Source of the DNA: Clostridiales bacterium
Lineage (GTDB): Bacteria; Bacillota; Clostridia; Caldicoprobacterales; DTU083
Length of the DNA: 41,472 nt
Direction of reading: 5' to 3'
Assembly: GCA_012842605.1 (NCBI GenBank)
Contig: DUSN01000035.1
Location: forward strand, 1 to 41,472
The notes under the pieces are model-generated. The model was not told where the DNA came from and did no database searches. It saw nothing but the letters and a program-made list of their open reading frames with translations. Shown piece by piece: positions 8,361 to 16,678 of the stretch. The translations under genes and the position numbers were made by a program. Position 1 is the stretch's first letter. Each line of letters begins with the position of its first letter.

Positions 8361-9093
8361 CCAACACCCTCCTATTTCTCCGATATGCTAATGGAGGTAT
8401 ATTATATGTTGCTTTAAACACTTTGCAAAAATACTTATCATCATTAAAACCAACTAGCTTTGCTATGTCACATACTCTTAGATTTGTATTTTCTAATAAT
8501 TCACATGCCTTTTCCATGCGTAATTTCTGAACATAAGAAACAAAAGATGTATTTGTCTTGCTGCTCCATAAAGTAGAAAAATAGTTAGGATGATATGAGA
8601 ATCTCAACGCAACTTCCTCAAGTGATAGCTTTTCATCGATATGTTCAAGCAGATATGTACGTACCTGCTCTATTAAAATATTACTATGCGCATTATTTGT
8701 TTCTTCGTATGTTGTTTTATGATTACCGATTATACGCCTAAGCACACGTGAAATCCCATGTATGTCTAAAGGCTTTAGCAAATAATCTAATGCACCATAT
8801 CTCATTGCAAGTTGTGCATAGCTAAACTCATCAAACCCACTAAATATAATGAAATATGGCGGTTTGTCATAATTATTACCCTTTGAACGCCATATTTTTA
8901 GCATTTCTATTCCATCCATTACAGGCATTTTTATATCAGTGAACACTATATTTATATTAGTATTATCTAAGATGGATATTGCATCTCTACCATTAAAAGC
9001 AGATAATACTTCAACTTCCGGGTATAACTTGTGAATTATTTTATTCATCCCTTCAACTTGAATTACTTCGTCATCTACTATCAAAACTTTCAT
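8353..9093 (-). CDS. Response regulator with AraC-type DNA-binding domain, YesN type (short form)
   Basis: 246 residues. Residues 1-120 are a receiver domain with the acidic pocket D7-D8, phospho-acceptor D53 in VFTDIKMPVMDG, the Ser switch in FIIFSGFDEF and the conserved Lys in LLKPLD. Residues about 140-246 are a two-helix-turn-helix AraC domain (SLEEVALRFSYHPNYFS and VCDIAKLVGFNDDKYFCKVF). Most YesN proteins are around 500 residues with a long middle domain; here the receiver and AraC parts are joined directly. It is the first gene of the sugar locus and probably activates the binding-protein/permease/GH127 genes when phosphorylated by the adjacent kinase. AAGGGTGA lies 6 nt before the ATG. 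Confidence 0.93.
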   Translation of the reverse strand: MKVLIVDDEVIQVEGMNKIIHKLYPEVEVLSAFNGRDAISILDNTNINIVFTDIKMPVMDGIEMLKIWRSKGNNYDKPPYFIIFSGFDEFSYAQLAMRYGALDYLLKPLDIHGISRVLRRIIGNHKTTYEETNNAHSNILIEQVRTYLLEHIDEKLSLEEVALRFSYHPNYFSTLWSSKTNTSFVSYVQKLRMEKACELLENTNLRVCDIAKLVGFNDDKYFCKVFKATYNIPPLAYRRNRRVLDE

Positions 9094-9142
9094 GTAACAT
9101 CACCCTTTTCCCATATTACATGTAATGTCTATTGGAAACCAA

Positions 9143-9398
9143 TTAATTTTGCTTGTATTTAAAAGTCCAGAGAACGAAATGTGAAAACATCACTTCCTCC
9201 CAATTGGGCGGTGTATTTTCAGTGAACAGGGTACGCTTCTCTAACATCGGCCTTGACTGATCGGGAACTTCTCTGTATAGTACAGCAAAGTTATCGTGGA
9301 GGTAAATGGCACACCAATGGCTGAAATCCCTGGGTTTTTCCTCTTGATACTGATAGTGATAGAAAAGTCAAATGGGCTCGCATCATTTGTGGTTTCAT
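9143..9398 (-). pseudogene. Frameshifted small ORF of unknown family
   Basis: On the minus strand an ATG at 9398 follows a good GGGGGA, but its frame (MKPQMMRAHLTF) runs into a stop after about 35 codons. One base over, a protein-like frame of about 75 codons continues from the same point (FYHYQYQEEKPRDFSHW, then EVPDQSRPMLEKRTLF) and stops at 9143-9145. Joined, the two would give about 85 residues rich in aromatic residues. Either the gene has decayed by a one-base indel or the assembly has an error. I do not recognise the family. It lies directly upstream of, and in the same direction as, the response regulator gene. Confidence 0.5.
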
Positions 9399-9537
9399 AT
9401 GTAATCCCCCAAATTTACTTTTGTTTTTTAACCGTATTCTTCGCCTATCCGTAAAAGAGTTTTGACATTTTCATTATAATGCTAAAGCAGGTGCAAAAAA
9501 AGATACGATTCTGAACAACTATGTGAAAATGTGTCTC

Positions 9538-9597
9538 AAAAAAGAAAATCCCATTGGAATGCTGAATATAGTATATAACAACAAACACCCAATGGGA
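9538..9597 (-). terminator. Terminator of the pot operon
   Basis: On the minus strand CCAATGGGA's partner TCCCATTGG forms a perfect 9-bp stem (9549-9557 with 9589-9597) over a long 31-nt loop, followed by a TTTTCTTTTTT tract (9538-9548 complement). It stands about 90 nt after the potD stop codon. The remaining sequence between 9399 and 9685 shows no other feature I can support. Confidence 0.7.
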
Positions 9598-9685
9598 CCT
9601 TTTGAATAATTATGTTCTACCCTACACAGATTAAATCCGCATAGACTTTTACTTCGACAAGGTTAAGTGGAACCCTGTGATTGCC

Positions 9686-10753
9686 TTACTGAGAAGCCTT
9701 TACCTCATCCCAAATTCGGTTATAAAGACCTATGATGTCGCTGAGATCTTCGAATACCTCGCAATTATCAAGAGATTCCAGGTCAGGGTAAGCTGCCTCA
9801 TCATTGCGAATCTCTTCATCCAGCATTTCCATTGCTGCTGTATTGGGAGTTGAATAGCCGATATATTCTGCATTGCGTAAAGCAATTTCAGGATCTGTCA
9901 TAAAATTGATGAACAGCTCGGCAGCTTCTTTGTTTTTGCTTGACTTGGGAATACACATGGCATCAAACCATTTATTGCTGCCTTCCTTAGGAATGGCATA
10001 AGCCAGATCCTCATTTTCCCACATGCAGTATATGGCATCACCGGACCATACTACAGCCAAAGCAGCTTCGCCGGCTATCATCTTATCCTTTACTTCATCT
10101 CCCACATAGGACAATACCAGCGGCCTCTGTTTTATCAGTTCCTGCTTTGCTTCCTCCAGCTGGGCTTCATCTCTTGTATTCAGGGAATAACCCAACTTTT
10201 TAAGAGCTACTGCAATGGAATCTCTCTGGCTGTCCAGCATAAAAATGTCCTTTTCATACTTGGGATTCCATAGAATATCCCAGCTGTCCACAGGATCATC
10301 CACCATGGTTGTATTGTAAAGAATGCCTACCGTTCCCCACATGTAGGGTACGGAATACTCATTATTGGGATCATATCCAAGGTTCTTAAATTGCTCGCCA
10401 ATATGCTTGTAATTGGTAATCTTGCTCATGTCAATCTTATGAAGCATATCTTCCTTAATCAGCCGGGCGATCATATAGTCCGACGGAAAAATCACATCAT
10501 AATTGCTTCCGCCGGAGCTGAGTTTTACATACATTTCTTCGTTGGTGGCAAATGTCTCATAGGTAACATTAATGCCATATTCTTTTTCGAAATCATCAAT
10601 AACCGTAGGGTCTATATAATCTCCCCAGTTATAGACAGTGATGGCCGCAGTTGTGTTCTGGTTTGAATCCCCATCATTGCTTCCGCATGCTGTCAGACTA
10701 AATATCATGGCCAATACTAGAAATATAGCGGCCGTTTTCTTTACTTGCTCCAC
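9686..10753 (-). CDS. potD: Spermidine/putrescine-binding lipoprotein PotD
   Basis: 355 residues. A lipoprotein signal ends in the lipobox SLTAC (Cys23). The mature protein opens with the hallmark of polyamine-binding proteins, VYNWGDYIDPTVIDDFEKEYG, and keeps other family blocks such as the DVIFPSDYMIARL and VPYMWGTVGI stretches. It captures polyamines outside the membrane for PotB/PotC. The start is a GTG with AAAGGAG 8 nt upstream, and both lie inside the end of potC, which overlaps this gene by 56 bp. Last gene of the puuR-potABCD series; a terminator follows at 9538-9597. Spermidine versus putrescine preference cannot be read from the sequence by eye. Confidence 0.95.
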   Translation of the reverse strand: MEQVKKTAAIFLVLAMIFSLTACGSNDGDSNQNTTAAITVYNWGDYIDPTVIDDFEKEYGINVTYETFATNEEMYVKLSSGGSNYDVIFPSDYMIARLIKEDMLHKIDMSKITNYKHIGEQFKNLGYDPNNEYSVPYMWGTVGILYNTTMVDDPVDSWDILWNPKYEKDIFMLDSQRDSIAVALKKLGYSLNTRDEAQLEEAKQELIKQRPLVLSYVGDEVKDKMIAGEAALAVVWSGDAIYCMWENEDLAYAIPKEGSNKWFDAMCIPKSSKNKEAAELFINFMTDPEIALRNAEYIGYSTPNTAAMEMLDEEIRNDEAAYPDLESLDNCEVFEDLSDIIGLYNRIWDEVKASQ

Positions 10754-11537
10754 TTTTCAATCTCCTTTCCGGGTCCTTTGACATTCTTAGATTTACTATA
10801 ATCAGAAGCATTAATACACAAAGAAACATCAGTGTGGACAATGCATTGATTTTCGGGCTTATTCCCCTTCTGGCCATGCCGTAGATGACTATGGACAGGT
10901 TGGCTACGCCGGATCCTGTAGTGAAAAAGCTGATGACAAAGTCATCCAGCGACAAGGTAAATGCCAGCAGAAAACCGGTAATGATTCCCGGCATGATCTC
11001 CGGCAGAATTACCTTAAAAAAGGCTACCATAGGTGTCGCTCCCAAGTCCAGGGCTGCCTCGTACAAATGCTTGTTCATCTGCTTCAGCTTGGGCAGAATG
11101 GACAGGATGACATAAGGGATATTGAAGGTAATATGAGATAAAAGCAGGGTCACAAACCCTAAGCGCATTTTCATAAATATAAACAGCACCATGAGGGAAA
11201 TACCCGTAACAATATCGGGATTCAAAATTGGAATATAGTTCACATTAAGTATTATGCTCTGAGGCAGCTTTTTCATGTTAAATATTCCAATAGAAGCAAT
11301 TATACCTATCAAAGTGGCAATTACAGAGGATAAGACGGCAACCAGCAGGGTATAGTAGAGAGCCGACATAATCTGCTTGTCATGAAGCAGCTCCATGTAC
11401 CATTTCAAGGTAAAGCCGCCCCAATTGCCCCTTGACTTGGACTCATTAAAAGAAAAAATCATAAGCACCAGGATGGGGGCATATAAGAATGCAAATATTA
11501 AAAACACATAGCTTTTCTTAAGAAAACGCATTACCAC
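10698..11537 (-). CDS. potC: Spermidine/putrescine ABC transporter permease PotC
   Basis: 279 residues, six predicted helices, the first at about residues 8-28 followed by the family motif SFNESKSRGNWGGFTLKWY. The EAA loop (EAALDLGATPMVAFFKVILPEI) is present, and FTLSLDDFVISFFTTG is a PotC/YdcV signature. It forms the membrane channel with PotB. The frame opens at GTG 11537, inside the end of potB; an ATG at 11531 that overlaps the potB stop as TAATG is an equally good start. The C-terminal 18 codons overlap the beginning of potD in a different frame, an unusually long overlap. Confidence 0.94.
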   Translation of the reverse strand: MVMRFLKKSYVFLIFAFLYAPILVLMIFSFNESKSRGNWGGFTLKWYMELLHDKQIMSALYYTLLVAVLSSVIATLIGIIASIGIFNMKKLPQSIILNVNYIPILNPDIVTGISLMVLFIFMKMRLGFVTLLLSHITFNIPYVILSILPKLKQMNKHLYEAALDLGATPMVAFFKVILPEIMPGIITGFLLAFTLSLDDFVISFFTTGSGVANLSIVIYGMARRGISPKINALSTLMFLCVLMLLIIVNLRMSKDPERRLKSGASKENGRYISSIGHDI

Positions 11538-12355
11538 AGCGCACCACCCCCGCTCTCCTGCTCATACCTGGACATAATTCCCATACTCAGAAGTATCAGC
11601 AGCATCATTATCACTGATAAGGCTGAACCAAAGCCCCAGTCACCCGAGGACAGAAACTGCTGCTCGATCAGGTTGCCTATGAGCATGAACTGTCCCCCGC
11701 CCAGGAGCTTGGATATTACAAACGTGGTTACGGCAGGCATGAATACCATTGTAATCCCTGAAAGCACTCCCGGAAGGCTTAAGGGAAAAACAACACGCCT
11801 GAACACCGTAAAATTGTTGCCTCCTAAATCCTGTGCCGCCTCTATTATGTTCTGGTCAATCTTGGACAGAACAGAATAAATGGGGAGTATCATAAAAGGC
11901 AGAAAGTTATATACCATGCCCAGTACAACCGCCTGATTGGTATATAATATATCCAGGGAAGGCAGGTTCAGCATGGATAGAACATAGTTAATTACGCCCT
12001 TTCGCTCCAGGAGAGTCATCCAGGCATAGGTTCTCAGCAGAAAATTCATCCACATGGGAAGCACAATCAGCATATACATTATCTTTTTCCTGCTGTACTC
12101 CCTGCTTGCCAGAATCATGGCCATGGGATAGCCTGCCAGAAGGCATATGATGGTGCTGATGACAGCCAGCACCACCGAACGTATCAATACATTGATATAG
12201 ATCGGATCAACAAACCTGTGAAAGTGTTCAGCTGTCAGACGATAACCATCTTCAGTCCGCTCCACCACACTGTAAAACAAAACCAGGAACATGGGGACAA
12301 CAATGAAGAGCACCATCCATACAATATACGGTGTGGCCAACCAGTGTCTTTTCAT
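11531..12355 (-). CDS. potB: Spermidine/putrescine ABC transporter permease PotB
   Basis: 274 residues with six predicted membrane helices. It opens with a basic start and the helix [20 protein letters not shown]. The EAA loop reads [22 protein letters not shown], and the PotB block [15 protein letters not shown] is present. It pairs with PotC in the polyamine importer. Its ATG overlaps the potA stop as ATGA, and its end overlaps potC, so the whole operon is translated tightly coupled. Confidence 0.94.
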   Translation of the reverse strand: MKRHWLATPYIVWMVLFIVVPMFLVLFYSVVERTEDGYRLTAEHFHRFVDPIYINVLIRSVVLAVISTIICLLAGYPMAMILASREYSRKKIMYMLIVLPMWMNFLLRTYAWMTLLERKGVINYVLSMLNLPSLDILYTNQAVVLGMVYNFLPFMILPIYSVLSKIDQNIIEAAQDLGGNNFTVFRRVVFPLSLPGVLSGITMVFMPAVTTFVISKLLGGGQFMLIGNLIEQQFLSSGDWGFGSALSVIMMLLILLSMGIMSRYEQESGGGALW

Positions 12356-13449
12356 GATATCCCCCTCGCTTTTTCGTCTTTAATGCCAGGGTCCGGGCTT
12401 GCCTGTGTCGTGCTCTTTTTCATGATGTGGATATCATTCGGGAGGATATTCATGCCAACCTCACTGTCAACCGGTGCCAATACAGTACTGTGCACCATCC
12501 AGATATATCCGGCGCCTTCTATCATCATTTCATAATGAACACCTTTAAAGGTAGCTGAACGTACAATACCTTCCAGCATGCCTTCACCTGCCGGCACTAC
12601 CTTTATATCCTCCGGCCGGATAACCACATCCACATTCTCCATCTCTTTAAAGCCCTTATCAACACACGTAAAGGCTTTTCCCGCAAAGCTGACCTGATAG
12701 TCTCTTACCATAATTCCGTCTATAATGTTGCTTTCGCCGATGAAGTCTGCCACAAAGGCATTCTTAGGTTCATTGTATATGTCTTCGGGCGTTCCGATCT
12801 GCTGAATTACGCCATTGTTCATAACCACAATGGTGTCCGACATGCTTAAGGCTTCCTCCTGGTCGTGGGTAACATATATAAAGGTAATGCCAAGTGTCTG
12901 CTGCATTTTCTTCAGTTCCACCTGCATTTCCTTTCTCAGCTTAAGATCCAGTGCACCCAATGGTTCATCCAGCAGCAGCACTTCCGGCTCATTTACCAGT
13001 GCCCTGGCTATAGCCACTCTTTGCTGCTGGCCGCCGCTCAGGGAGTTGACAGAGCGCTTGCCGTAGCCCTCCAGATTCACTAGCTTCAGCATGCGCTCCA
13101 CCTTTTCCTTGATTGTCTGTTTGTCCATCTTTTTTATCTTCAGCCCGAAGGCTATATTGTCAAAAACATTCATATGGGGAAATAACGCATACTTCTGAAA
13201 TACGGTATTAACCTTCCTCTTATATGCAGGCAGGTAATTGATATTTTTCCCCTCAAAAAGCAAATCGCCGCTGTCTGCTTCCTCAAAACCACCTATTATA
13301 CGCAATGTGGTGGTTTTCCCGCAGCCACTTGGCCCCAGCAGCGTAACGAATTCATTTCTTCGTATATATAAATTGATGTTCACCAGTGCAGGTGTATCAT
13401 CATAACTCTTTGATATATTGCACAGCTCCAAAATTATATTGTCGGTCAT
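12352..13449 (-). CDS. potA: Spermidine/putrescine ABC transporter ATP-binding protein PotA
   Basis: 365 residues. Residues 1-235 form the ABC ATPase with Walker [10 protein letters not shown] (39-47), signature [15 protein letters not shown], Walker [13 protein letters not shown] and the switch His in [10 protein letters not shown]. The C-terminal 110 residues are the TOBE regulatory domain seen in PotA-type ATPases. It energises PotB/PotC in the cytoplasm. It lies 27 bp after the puuR-like gene with GGGGGAT 5 nt before the ATG, and overlaps potB by 4 bp, so regulator and transporter are very likely one transcript. Confidence 0.95.
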   Translation of the reverse strand: MTDNIILELCNISKSYDDTPALVNINLYIRRNEFVTLLGPSGCGKTTTLRIIGGFEEADSGDLLFEGKNINYLPAYKRKVNTVFQKYALFPHMNVFDNIAFGLKIKKMDKQTIKEKVERMLKLVNLEGYGKRSVNSLSGGQQQRVAIARALVNEPEVLLLDEPLGALDLKLRKEMQVELKKMQQTLGITFIYVTHDQEEALSMSDTIVVMNNGVIQQIGTPEDIYNEPKNAFVADFIGESNIIDGIMVRDYQVSFAGKAFTCVDKGFKEMENVDVVIRPEDIKVVPAGEGMLEGIVRSATFKGVHYEMMIEGAGYIWMVHSTVLAPVDSEVGMNILPNDIHIMKKSTTQASPDPGIKDEKARGIS

Positions 13450-13476
13450 GGCAGATCCCCCATTCAGATGATATTA

Positions 13477-14016
13477 CTAAAAGCTAGGCGGTGTGGAAAC
13501 CCATAACAGGGTAGATTTTCCACTGGAACCATTTGTAATATAGTGGGTCATTGCAGGCTTAAAGGAAAAGCTCTCCCCCTTGCGCACCCGATAACTTTTC
13601 TTACCTAAATGCAGCACTATGGAACCCGACAACACATATCCAAATTCTTCACCGTCATGGGGATCCTCCTCTTTGGAGCTGCCGCCGGGAGCAAGTTCCA
13701 TTATTATGGGTTCCATGCGGTTTTTTTGGGCATTGGGGATTATCCAGTGAATAACATGATTCCATTCCTTATTTTCCAGACTGAAAATATCTTCCTTCTT
13801 GAACACAATTTTCTCGTCTATCTGTTCATTAAAAAAGTCCTTAATATTAGTTCCCAGACTCTCCAGGATATCCATTAAGGTAGCGATTGACGGAGAGGTC
13901 AGTTCCCTCTCAACCTGGGAGATGAATCCCTTGGAGAGTTCACACCTGTCTGCAAGTTCCTGCTGCGTTAAACCGTTGCGTATCCGCAGTTCCTTAATCT
14001 TTTCGCCAATCTTCAT
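13477..14016 (-). CDS. XRE-family regulator with C-terminal cupin domain (PuuR-like)
   Basis: 179 residues. Residues 1-60 are an XRE helix-turn-helix (IKELRIRNGLTQQELADRC, then LSKGFISQVERELTSPSIAT). Residues 100-179 are a cupin_2 sensor domain (DPHDGEEFGYVLSGSIVLHLG). This two-domain layout is that of PuuR, the repressor of putrescine genes, and such genes commonly head potABCD operons in Firmicutes. It is the first gene of the operon, transcribed from a good promoter at 14083-14111, so the system is probably autoregulated by cytoplasmic polyamine. An inverted repeat at 14154-14167 is a candidate operator. Confidence 0.9.
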   Translation of the reverse strand: MKIGEKIKELRIRNGLTQQELADRCELSKGFISQVERELTSPSIATLMDILESLGTNIKDFFNEQIDEKIVFKKEDIFSLENKEWNHVIHWIIPNAQKNRMEPIIMELAPGGSSKEEDPHDGEEFGYVLSGSIVLHLGKKSYRVRKGESFSFKPAMTHYITNGSSGKSTLLWVSTPPSF

Positions 14017-14082
14017 AATATCATTCCCGTCTCTTTCAACTAAACTTCGTGTTTATAATGGCTAAACAAAAACACTTATATA

Positions 14083-14111
14083 TAAATACCACAATTAAAA
14101 TTGGAAGTCAA
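14083..14111 (-). promoter_or_regulatory. Sigma-A-type promoter of the puuR-potABCD operon
   Basis: On the minus strand TTGACT (14106-14111) is followed after exactly 17 nt by TATTTA (14083-14088), about 67 nt before the regulator's ATG. A direct repeat CAATAAAAATT (14109-14119 and 14139-14149, 30 bp apart) overlaps and flanks the -35 box and could be a regulator site. Confidence 0.6.
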
Positions 14112-14153
14112 TAAAAATTATGATTTTCATTTTTTTTACAATAAAAATTCATC

Positions 14154-14167
14154 AGATTGAGCAATCT
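14154..14167. promoter_or_regulatory. Candidate operator, perfect inverted repeat
   Basis: AGATTGAGCAATCT is a perfect 6-bp inverted repeat with a 2-bp centre, in the gap between the divergent puuR-like and MacB-like genes and 43 bp upstream of the puuR-like -35 box. Dimeric XRE regulators bind such palindromes; assignment to this regulator is inference. Confidence 0.35.
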
Positions 14168-14200
14168 AATTGTATTGACTAAAAGTGGGTGAGTAAGTGA

Positions 14201-16585
14201 ATGCTTCGTGTGGTAGGAATTTCAAAAAAATACGCTGTAGGAGAACTGTCTCAGACTGCGCTTGATGATGTTACCTTAAGTTTTCGGAAAAACGAGTTTG
14301 TTGCTATCCTGGGGCCAAGCGGTTCCGGCAAAACAACATTTTTGAATATAATAGGCGGACTGGATAGATATGACCAGGGGGATATGCTGATCAACGGGAA
14401 ATCCACCAAGGATTTCAGGGACAGGGACTGGGATGCCTATCGAAACAACAGCATAGGGTTCGTTTTTCAAAGCTACAACCTTATCAGCCATTTAAGCATT
14501 GCCGACAATGTTATGCTGGGCATGGCCTTAAGCGGGGTACCTGCCGACAAAAGACGCAAAAAGGCTGCTGAGGTTCTTGACAGAACAGGCCTTAAGGATC
14601 ATATGCATAAAAAACCCAATCAACTGTCGGGAGGTCAGATGCAGCGCGTTGCCATTGCTCGCGCCCTTGCCAATGACCCGGACATCATATTAGCAGATGA
14701 ACCTACGGGAGCACTGGACACCAATACCAGCATGCAAGTGCTTGACCTTATTAAAGAAATTGCAAAGGACAAGCTTGTAATTATGGTTACTCACAACGCA
14801 GCCCTGGCTAAGAAATACGCAGACCGCATCATAGAATTTAAAGACGGCAGAGTGGTTTCAGATTCCAACCCCTACGAAATCGAGCAGGATGAGGCAGGCT
14901 ACCAGCTAAAGAAAACAAGCATGAGTTTTTTCACTGCATTGAAGCTGTCAGGCAAAAATATACGTACCAAGCTGTTCCGCACTGCCCTTACCTCCTTTGC
15001 CGCCAGCATCGGGATAATCGGAATTTCTTTAATACTTGCCCTTGCCAACGGATTTGACAAGCAGATTGCAGAATTTGAATCCGGAACCCTGTCCGGATTC
15101 CCCATAATGATTACACAAAGAACTGAAGAAGTGGATATGAAATACATTATGGGCAAGGAAGATGATGAAGATGTCAAATACCCGGAAACCAATGAAGTCT
15201 ACCCATATGATCCGGACAAGGACAAGAGAATACACACCAATGTTTTTACACAAGAGTATCTGAAGTACATAGAAGACATGAACCCTGAATGGCTTAACGG
15301 CATTTCATATACACGCCTGGTGTCGCTAAATCTGCTCAGGTCCGACGGCAAAACCGCTGCTCAGGTCAATACTGCAGCAGTTAATCTGTCAGCCTATCCT
15401 GAGAACCCGGACAAAAACCGGCCGGGTTATCTTGAGTCGGCCTATGACCTGCTTGCCGGGAAGTATCCTGAAGATATGTATGACCTGGTTCTGGTGACCG
15501 ATAAGTACAACAAGGTTGACAAGGCTGTCTTAGAGGAGCTGGGGCTTAATTCAAATGCCCGAAGCATCCCTTTTGATGACATATTAGGTCTGAAGCTTAA
15601 AGCCATACCCAACGACATATATTACAAGCGGCAGGGAGAATTGTTCATCTTAAACAGCGATCCCAAGAACCCTCAAAAGCTATATGACAGCAAAGAAGCC
15701 ATTGAGCTTAAGATAACCGGCATAGTCCGCCCTTCCAGAAAAACCGATATTCCGGTGCTTAAGCCCGGCATTGCCTTTTCCGATGAACTGTGCCGGCATT
15801 TTATGAAGGATGCTGAGAATTCTGAGATTGTAAAAGCTCAAAGAGAAGCTGACTACAACGTGCTGACTGGAGAGCCCTTCCGATCCTCAAGCATAGCAAC
15901 TCCAACAGGTCATCACCTTGGGATGGGCGACCCCCTGGGGACACCCATGGGTACATCAGCATCCGGTTTTCAGCCTGCTGTTGATAAGGAGACTATGCTG
16001 TCCACCCTGGGAGCAGGCAAAATGCCGTATATGATTACTATTTACCCAGTTGATTTTCAGCACAAGGATCTGGTGCTGGATTATCTGGATGCCTGGAATG
16101 AGGGCAGAAAAACCGATGAAAAGGTTGTTTATACAGACCTGGCAGGAACCATCACCGATTTATCAGGAGGAATCATGCGTGCCATAACTCTTGTGCTGAT
16201 AGCATTTTCAGCCACCTCACTGGTGGTTTCCCTGATTATGATTGGGATCATCACATATATTTCCGTGCTGGAAAGAACAAGAGAAATAGGCGTACTAAGG
16301 GCACTGGGTGCAAGAAAAAAGGATATCGCCCGGGTGTTCAATGCAGAGACCTTTCTCATTGGAGCTGTCTCGGGACTGATCGGCATAGTTATCGGAACTG
16401 TTCTTACCATACCGGTAAACAATACCCTGGAACGCCTGACAACCCTGGAGAATGTAGCCCAGCCCGATATACGCCATGCAATAATGCTTGCCTTAATCAG
16501 CATAACGCTAACCATGCTGGGCGGCCTGATTCCTGCAAGAATGGCTGCCAAAAAGGACCCGGTAGCTGCATTGCGGAGTGAATAG
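14201..16585 (+). CDS. MacB/FtsX-type ABC transporter, ATPase fused to permease
   Basis: 794 residues. Residues 1-225 are a LolD/MacB-like ATPase: Walker A GPSGSGKTT (38-46), signature LSGGQ (141-145), Walker B LADEPTGALD with D165-E166 and a switch His in MVTHNAAL. A first membrane helix (about 260-283) is followed by a large extracytoplasmic region of some 360 residues and three C-terminal helices of the FtsX domain (about 655-790), ending in PARMAAKKDPVAALRSE. Such proteins work as mechanotransmission machines driving export or shedding of peptides or lipids, not as classical channels. No MacA-like adaptor is adjacent, as usual in Gram-positives. GGTGAG lies 9 nt before the ATG. Substrate unknown. 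Confidence 0.9.
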   Translation: MLRVVGISKKYAVGELSQTALDDVTLSFRKNEFVAILGPSGSGKTTFLNIIGGLDRYDQGDMLINGKSTKDFRDRDWDAYRNNSIGFVFQSYNLISHLSIADNVMLGMALSGVPADKRRKKAAEVLDRTGLKDHMHKKPNQLSGGQMQRVAIARALANDPDIILADEPTGALDTNTSMQVLDLIKEIAKDKLVIMVTHNAALAKKYADRIIEFKDGRVVSDSNPYEIEQDEAGYQLKKTSMSFFTALKLSGKNIRTKLFRTALTSFAASIGIIGISLILALANGFDKQIAEFESGTLSGFPIMITQRTEEVDMKYIMGKEDDEDVKYPETNEVYPYDPDKDKRIHTNVFTQEYLKYIEDMNPEWLNGISYTRLVSLNLLRSDGKTAAQVNTAAVNLSAYPENPDKNRPGYLESAYDLLAGKYPEDMYDLVLVTDKYNKVDKAVLEELGLNSNARSIPFDDILGLKLKAIPNDIYYKRQGELFILNSDPKNPQKLYDSKEAIELKITGIVRPSRKTDIPVLKPGIAFSDELCRHFMKDAENSEIVKAQREADYNVLTGEPFRSSSIATPTGHHLGMGDPLGTPMGTSASGFQPAVDKETMLSTLGAGKMPYMITIYPVDFQHKDLVLDYLDAWNEGRKTDEKVVYTDLAGTITDLSGGIMRAITLVLIAFSATSLVVSLIMIGIITYISVLERTREIGVLRALGARKKDIARVFNAETFLIGAVSGLIGIVIGTVLTIPVNNTLERLTTLENVAQPDIRHAIMLALISITLTMLGGLIPARMAAKKDPVAALRSE

Positions 16586-16614
16586 AAGAAGTGTACAAAT
16601 GCATACCAAAGTAC

Positions 16615-16643
16615 TTGACAGGCATATAGTATTAATTTATTGT
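16615..16643 (+). promoter_or_regulatory. Promoter of the exporter/acyltransferase operon
   Basis: Consensus TTGACA (16615-16620), a 17-nt spacer and TATTGT (16638-16643), 36 nt before the first ATG of the exporter genes. AAAGGA stands 10 nt before that ATG. Confidence 0.65.
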
Positions 16644-16678
16644 AAATGTATGTATATGCTTGAAAGGATACTTGTGCA

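Noticed and set aside
9465..9490. Plus-strand TTGACA and TATAAT near 9470
   Set aside because: The boxes are only 7 bp apart, too close for a sigma-A promoter, and no plus-strand gene follows.
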